From the NCBI GenBank assembly GCA_052400665.1, contig JBQTGK010000003.1: a DNA stretch of 64,000 nt; one strand, written 5' to 3'. Below the pieces are notes generated by a model. That model ran no database searches. It had not been told where the DNA came from and saw nothing but the letters and a program-made list of their open reading frames with translations. How positions within the stretch are numbered: the first letter of the stretch is position 1; every line of letters begins with the position of its first letter. The stretch comes from JBQTGK01 sp052400665 (GTDB lineage Bacteria > Bacteroidota > Bacteroidia > Bacteroidales > Marinifilaceae). Shown here piece by piece: positions 59,686 through 64,000 of the stretch. A program made the translations under genes and the position numbers.

Positions 59686-61779
59686 ATGAAGAAAATTTTA
59701 TTGTGTTTAACACTTGTGTTTTATTGTGGCTTATTTGTAGAAGCTCAAATGCAAGAAAAATGGAAGGCAGAAGCAGGATCGGCTATTAAGTGGAATAAGT
59801 TTTCTCCTGATGGTAGTCTTATTTGTGGAACCACAGGTGGTAAAACTGTAGCAATGGATGCTTCAACAGGTAAAATAATATGGGAAAAATCATTTGAGTA
59901 TGGTGCTTTTTCAATCTTACCTAATACAAGTTACGTATATTGGGAAAATGATAATTTAGGGATAAAAATTTTAGATCCAATTAATGGAGAATTAGTATGT
60001 GATTCTAAAGCGCTTGGTGTATCAGATATTAATTCACATTATCCAGTTCGTGCAGGAAATGGTTTCTTGCTTTATACCAAAATGGGAGATAAAGAACAGT
60101 TTTGGATGGTTAATCTTAAGGATGGTAGCTTAAGATGGAAAAGAGAATTCGATTTTGCAAAGAAAAAGAGCATTGCAGGTATTAGTATAGAAATGGCTGA
60201 AGATGCTTCGAAAATGGTTTTGCATTGCGATCCTATTGGAGATGGTAAAGGTGGTGTTTTTGTTGCTTTTCACGATAGAATCATGAATATTGATAAAGAC
60301 GGAAATACAGTTTGGGATATTGAGTATCCTTCTCAATTTGGAGATCAAAAAGGATTTTTCAAATCATCGGGTGTAGATTTTCACAATATAATTCCTGATC
60401 AGACGGGTAAGTTTTTATATGTTTTTAGTGGTTCGTATATGTCTTGTCACAGAAAAACAGATGGTGGACTTGCATGGACTAAGCCAGTAAAAGTATTTGC
60501 TCCTGTTGAAAATATTATTTTCGAAAAAGATGGAATGACTTTAATACCAAAGCCAAAAACTGCTATGCAAAAGGCTTATATTAATTCTATTGATTATGCT
60601 ACAGGTACTCCAAAATTTGGAGAGAAGAGTTTGAGAGTTAAAGGTGGTTTTGTACAGTCATCTTTCTGCTCAAAAGGTATGGTTTTTATTACTAAGTCGT
60701 TTATGAATAACTCACATTACTTCAATATCATTGATATGAAATCGGGTAAGTTTGAGTTGGAAAAGCCGATTAAAATATTCGAAGGTCCTTATAAAATATC
60801 TGAAGTTAAAGGTGGTATATTAATTACTTCAGATCATGGCGCAAATTTATACAATTATCAAAGCAAGCAGATGTCAATCGACAATCAGTTAAAAATTGGT
60901 AAAGGAGCTAAGTTGTGCAGATTTGATAGAAATGGATTAAGTTACCTTTACTCAAGTACAAAGGGAAATGTGTTCACTTTAAATCATTTTAACTTAAAAG
61001 TTAAACAGTTAAATAAGGCGAAAATTGAGCTAAAAGGAGGCGATTCTGCCGACGGAATTACTGAGTTTGAAGATGGATTCGTTATTTATTCAGCTCAAAA
61101 CATTGTAAAATTGGATTGGGATGGTAATATTAAATTCCAAAAATATTATAAAGCTCCTGGAGCGGGTACAAAAGCGATTTTAAAAGCTTCATTTAGTATG
61201 TTGGGAGGATTGGCACAGATGGCTGCTTCGGCAGCTGTAGCAACGACTTACGATGCTGCTGCTACAAGTGCTCAGAATGGAATGAAAGCAATGGATCAGC
61301 AAGCCGATGAAATGGTTGCTTTAGGTGAAATGTCTGCTACGGATTATGCCGATTGGAAAAGAGATTCGAAAGAAATGGATCAGCTTTTAGATGAAAGTAA
61401 AGACGAGGTTAATAAAGAAATGGCAAATGTTGCCGCTATGGGATTTGTTAATTCTCTTGAGGCTGGAGTAGAAATAGGACGTGTATCAAAACGTTTCAAA
61501 AATTCTAAAGCCACTAAAAAATATGTTGTTCTTATGACTAATAATAAAGAACAAGGTGGAGTAGGTCTTGCTATTGTATCTAAAATAGATGGTGAAATTA
61601 AAGGCTTTATTCCTATGAAACAAAGTAGAACTGGAACAAGCTATAATATCGATCCTGCAACTAATTATTTATATTGGATGCCTACAATGGATAGCAATGT
61701 AAAATCAAAAAAATATCCTAATATTGATATCATGCAAAAAAGTGGTACTGTGTTAAGTTATGATTTGAATGCTCTATAA
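59686..61779 (+). CDS. Secreted PQQ-like beta-propeller protein
   Basis: 697 aa. Signal peptide 1-20 (LFVEAQ). Repeating propeller blades of the outer-membrane-protein-assembly/PQQ type: TVAMDASTGKIIWEKSFEYG, MVNLKDGSLRWKREFDF, IMNIDKDGNTVWDIEYP, SCHRKTDGGLAWTKPV, NIVKLDWDGNIKFQKYY. A non-propeller insert at about 495-605 is Ala/Met-rich and helical (MLGGLAQMAASAAVATTYDA, then MDQQADEMVALGEMSATDYA) before the last blade. Function unknown; probably periplasmic or surface scaffolding. Monocistronic with a strong terminator. Confidence 0.78.
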   Translation: MKKILLCLTLVFYCGLFVEAQMQEKWKAEAGSAIKWNKFSPDGSLICGTTGGKTVAMDASTGKIIWEKSFEYGAFSILPNTSYVYWENDNLGIKILDPINGELVCDSKALGVSDINSHYPVRAGNGFLLYTKMGDKEQFWMVNLKDGSLRWKREFDFAKKKSIAGISIEMAEDASKMVLHCDPIGDGKGGVFVAFHDRIMNIDKDGNTVWDIEYPSQFGDQKGFFKSSGVDFHNIIPDQTGKFLYVFSGSYMSCHRKTDGGLAWTKPVKVFAPVENIIFEKDGMTLIPKPKTAMQKAYINSIDYATGTPKFGEKSLRVKGGFVQSSFCSKGMVFITKSFMNNSHYFNIIDMKSGKFELEKPIKIFEGPYKISEVKGGILITSDHGANLYNYQSKQMSIDNQLKIGKGAKLCRFDRNGLSYLYSSTKGNVFTLNHFNLKVKQLNKAKIELKGGDSADGITEFEDGFVIYSAQNIVKLDWDGNIKFQKYYKAPGAGTKAILKASFSMLGGLAQMAASAAVATTYDAAATSAQNGMKAMDQQADEMVALGEMSATDYADWKRDSKEMDQLLDESKDEVNKEMANVAAMGFVNSLEAGVEIGRVSKRFKNSKATKKYVVLMTNNKEQGGVGLAIVSKIDGEIKGFIPMKQSRTGTSYNIDPATNYLYWMPTMDSNVKSKKYPNIDIMQKSGTVLSYDLNAL

Positions 61780-61798
61780 AAATTTATACTAATATTAA

Positions 61799-61838
61799 AA
61801 TGGCGAGTTTGTTAATGCTACAAACTCGCCATTTTTAT
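61799..61838 (+). terminator. Intrinsic terminator of the propeller gene
   Basis: Perfect 14-bp stem aatggcgagtttgt (61799-61812) / acaaactcgccatt (61820-61833), followed by T. Confidence 0.92.
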
Positions 61839-61994
61839 TTAGTAGTTATTCGTAGGTGATTAACTTTTTAATTCTCCATTTACCGATTTAAACTTGTCTT
61901 TAACCGATTATCTGTATTATAAAAATCTACTTTTAGATACTTTAGTGGTGTAATATAAATGATTATTGTAGTTACTTTTTAAAATTTGATAATA

Positions 61995-62333
61995 ATGGAT
62001 GAAAATAAAAGAAATAAAAGTTTGTTTGTTGGAATCGGACTTATAGTAGTAGGCTTGATTGTTTTACTAGAGCGTCTTAATTTTAATTCCGATTTTATTG
62101 CAATTTGGTTGTACCGATGGGAGTCTGCATTAATTTTAGTGGGTTTGTTAATGATTATAGTCCGACGAAATATTTTTGGAGGTTTAGCTGCAGTGGCATT
62201 TGGAGCTTATTTTTTAATGGATGAATTGTATTTTTTACCTGACAATTGGGAAATGTGGTTTCTTCCGGGAGTTCTAATTTTAGGAGGAATAGCTTATATT
62301 TTTCAGCCTCAATCGAAAAAGCTTGATAAATAA
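61995..62333 (+). CDS. LiaI/LiaF-like four-helix membrane protein
   Basis: 112 aa from MDENKRNKSL; an upstream in-frame TTG was not used. Four hydrophobic segments: FVGIGLIVVGLIVLLERL, WESALILVGLLMIIV, FGGLAAVAFGAYFLMDELYF and MWFLPGVLILGGIAYIF. This matches the DUF5668 transmembrane module of LiaI/LiaF-type envelope-stress proteins. It is followed 30 bases later by a longer LiaF-like protein. Confidence 0.82.
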   Translation: MDENKRNKSLFVGIGLIVVGLIVLLERLNFNSDFIAIWLYRWESALILVGLLMIIVRRNIFGGLAAVAFGAYFLMDELYFLPDNWEMWFLPGVLILGGIAYIFQPQSKKLDK

Positions 62334-62363
62334 ATTGTAAATAACATTATAAAATATATTGAT

Positions 62364-63089
62364 ATGAGACATCATCACGAATCTGAAAATAAAAACAAGG
62401 AAAGTAATCGAATTGTATTTGGTATTTTTCTTATCGTATTTGGATGTTTATTGGTTTTAAAAAATATGGATTTTATTCCATATTATATGGAAGCTGTACT
62501 ATTCTCCTGGCCAGCATTATTGTTTGGTTTAGGCGCATTGTTCTATGTTGGTAAAAAAGATAAAACAACCGGATTTGTTCTTATGGCAGTTGGAGGCATA
62601 TTTTTGCTGCCCTTACTATTTAATTGGGGATTTCATTGGAGAGGGCTATTTTGGCCGGTTATACTTATTGTTGTAGGTGTATTTATTATCCGAAGACGAA
62701 ATGAGAACATGCCAAATCATCAAAAAGGAACAGATAATAAATTGGATTATATAGATGAGTTGAATGTTTTTGGTGGAGGTGAGAAAATGATTAATACCAA
62801 AGATTTTAAAGGTGGTAAAATTACTTGCTTGTTTGGAGGAACAGAATTAAATTTAACTCATGCCGATCTGGCCGAAGGAACAAATGTGATTGATATTTTT
62901 GCTATGTTTGGTGGTTGTGTGCTAATTATTCCTTCGGATTGGGATGTGAGAGTAGAAGTATCAGCTGTGCTGGGAGGTGTTGCGGATAAACGTATTCCTA
63001 CAACAAATTATATTGTTGAGCCCAAAAAAGAGCTTGTTATAAAAGGATTTGTAGCCTTAGGAGGATGTGAAATTAAATCGTATAAATAA
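62364..63089 (+). CDS. LiaF-like transmembrane protein
   Basis: 241 aa. A His-rich start (MRHHHESENK), then four TM segments of the DUF5668 module (about 17-105). From about 125 a cytoplasmic LiaF C-terminal domain follows (LDYIDELNVFGGGEKMINTK, GGKITCLFGGTELNLTHADL, VIDIFAMFGGCVLIIPSDWD, VSAVLGGVADKR). In Firmicutes LiaF inhibits a histidine kinase that senses cell-wall antibiotics. Here a LytS-type kinase gene starts 5 bases downstream, which supports a comparable sensing unit. That function is inference. Confidence 0.88.
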   Translation: MRHHHESENKNKESNRIVFGIFLIVFGCLLVLKNMDFIPYYMEAVLFSWPALLFGLGALFYVGKKDKTTGFVLMAVGGIFLLPLLFNWGFHWRGLFWPVILIVVGVFIIRRRNENMPNHQKGTDNKLDYIDELNVFGGGEKMINTKDFKGGKITCLFGGTELNLTHADLAEGTNVIDIFAMFGGCVLIIPSDWDVRVEVSAVLGGVADKRIPTTNYIVEPKKELVIKGFVALGGCEIKSYK

Positions 63090-63094
63090 TAGAA

Positions 63095-64000
63095 ATGAAA
63101 CATCCTTTACTTCAGCATCGAAACGGATTTCTTATTTATATTTCCCTGTGGGGATTATTTGTGACAATTTTATTTTTTGTTGATTGGTACTTCGAAGGAA
63201 GTTCTGCTTCTATTGCATTAATAAATTCGCTGAGTTTTTCTTTGCCTTTATTAATTTTAGGTGCTTGTGTGTGGTATGTGGTTCGCTATACGAGCATCGA
63301 AGATTCAGGTATTTTAGGTTTTATTTTACACCATTTAGCAGCAGGGATTATTGTAGTCGGAATTTGGGTTTCCAGTGCCTATCAAATAAGAACTGGTTTA
63401 TTTGGGGCAGAGCAAGACTATTATATAGTTCCGCTTCACTGGCAAATTTTATTTACATTTTTTGTCTACGATTATTTGGTAATGGTTTATTACCTAATTA
63501 TTTATTATCAAAATTTTAAAGATAAACTATTGCGGGAATCGGAATTGAAAAATTTGGTTAAAGAGGCTGAATTAACGGCTTTAAAATCTCAAATTAATCC
63601 TCATTTTTTATTTAATAGTTTAAATTCAGTTAGTTCATTAACTTTATCAAGGCCAGAACAATCTAGAGAGATGCTTGTTAAGCTGTCTTCGTTTCTTCGG
63701 TATTCTTTAGATCAGGATTTAAAAGAGTTAAATAGTTTGGCTAACGAAATAAGAAATATTCGTTTGTATTTAGAGATTGAAAAGGTAAGGTTTGGTGACC
63801 GGTTAATGTTAGAATTTAATATGGATTCTTGTTGCGAGAATTTAAAAATTCCTAATTTAATATTACAGCCATTATACGAAAATGCTATAAAATATGGAGT
63901 TCACGAAAGTCTCGAACCTGTAACAATTAGCACAGTTTGTACTTCCGATAAGCATAATTTAAAAATTGAAATAAGTAATAATTTTGATCCTGATTCGGTG
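63095..64000 (+). CDS. LytS/YpdA-type sensor histidine kinase, partial
   Basis: 302 codons seen, cut off by the window end. Four TM helices (about 13-30, 46-64, 78-95, 117-137) form the sensor. The His-kinase domain begins with SQINPHFLFNSLNSVSSLTL (phospho-acceptor His170), then FLRYSLDQDLKELNSLANEI, YLEIEKVRFGDRL and the N-box LQPLYENAIKYGV. It begins 5 bases after the LiaF-like gene, so the three genes 61995-64000 look like one operon. A LytTR response regulator gene is expected just outside the window. An overlapping 111-codon reading at 63184 is a shadow. Confidence 0.92.
   Translation, partial: MKHPLLQHRNGFLIYISLWGLFVTILFFVDWYFEGSSASIALINSLSFSLPLLILGACVWYVVRYTSIEDSGILGFILHHLAAGIIVVGIWVSSAYQIRTGLFGAEQDYYIVPLHWQILFTFFVYDYLVMVYYLIIYYQNFKDKLLRESELKNLVKEAELTALKSQINPHFLFNSLNSVSSLTLSRPEQSREMLVKLSSFLRYSLDQDLKELNSLANEIRNIRLYLEIEKVRFGDRLMLEFNMDSCCENLKIPNLILQPLYENAIKYGVHESLEPVTISTVCTSDKHNLKIEISNNFDPDSV

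Noticed and set aside
63184..63519. 111-codon plus-strand reading frame near the window end
   Set aside because: Out of frame with the LytS-type kinase, which has clear domain motifs over the same bases.

Overview
The window looks like chromosomal DNA of a low-GC member of the Bacteroidota, probably a marine Bacteroidales/Marinilabiliales-type organism. Evidence: about a dozen upstream regions carry the Bacteroidota sigma-factor -7 box TAnnTTTG, often with a TTTG/TTG element 19-21 bases upstream. Shine-Dalgarno sequences are nearly absent. There are several TonB-dependent receptors, an OmpA protein with thrombospondin type 3 repeats, AsmA-like proteins, LytS-type kinases and Bacteroidota-specific DUF families. 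The lineage below phylum is inference. No rRNA, CRISPR array, prophage or intact insertion sequence was seen.

Layout. 1-5.7 kb: tail of a DUF5606 protein, a secreted carboxypeptidase-regulatory-domain protein, a coiled-coil lipoprotein, a methyltransferase, a small membrane-anchored acidic protein and a DEAD-box RNA helicase. 5.8-10.5 kb: OmpA/TSP3 protein plus MscS channel, then a DUF748/AsmA-like protein. 10.6-18.1 kb: glycerol cluster (PadR regulator, divergent glycerol kinase paralogue, 48-aa ORF, glpD, canonical glpK, glpF, putative outer-membrane porin) with several structured leaders. 18.5-20.9 kb: outer-membrane beta-barrel receptor. 21.1-25.6 kb: two tRNA-Arg(ACG) genes in a 120-bp direct repeat, bracketing an unusual two-gene operon: a 965-aa coiled-coil protein with a degenerate P-loop and a winged-helix-like tail, and an MscS-family channel. 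25.8-31.4 kb: AsmA-family protein, a 0.9-kb gene-poor stretch with two covarying hairpins, a Cys-rich lipoprotein, a thioredoxin-like protein and a secreted beta-sandwich protein.

31.8-39.1 kb: cobamide module: a TIM-barrel protein resembling CbiR, then cobalamin riboswitch - btuF-like - btuC - btuD, then a second cobalamin riboswitch and a BtuB-type TonB receptor. Together these would capture corrinoids at the outer membrane, pass them through BtuF/BtuCD and possibly remodel the lower ligand. 39.2-46.6 kb: CHAD protein, class A PBP, TruA, C69 dipeptidase, SRPBCC protein, methyltransferase. 47-50.3 kb: TonB receptor with a long basic N-terminus, followed by a decay zone: REP-like hairpins, a Fic remnant with its catalytic core deleted, a frameshifted IS1182-like transposase remnant joined to a 22-bp tRNA-Arg fragment, and a third intact tRNA-Arg(ACG).

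50.7-59.1 kb: YceI protein, an esterase-fold protein without its nucleophile serine, and a minus-strand block: COG3014 lipoprotein, LpoB-like lipoprotein, dapA, DUF6913, DEDDh exonuclease, ligA. 59.7-64 kb: secreted beta-propeller protein, two LiaI/LiaF-like membrane proteins and the start of a LytS-type histidine kinase cut off by the window end.

The most promising undescribed system is the coiled-coil ATPase/MscS operon between the tRNA repeats. The covarying hairpin pair and the structured glycerol-operon leaders come next.
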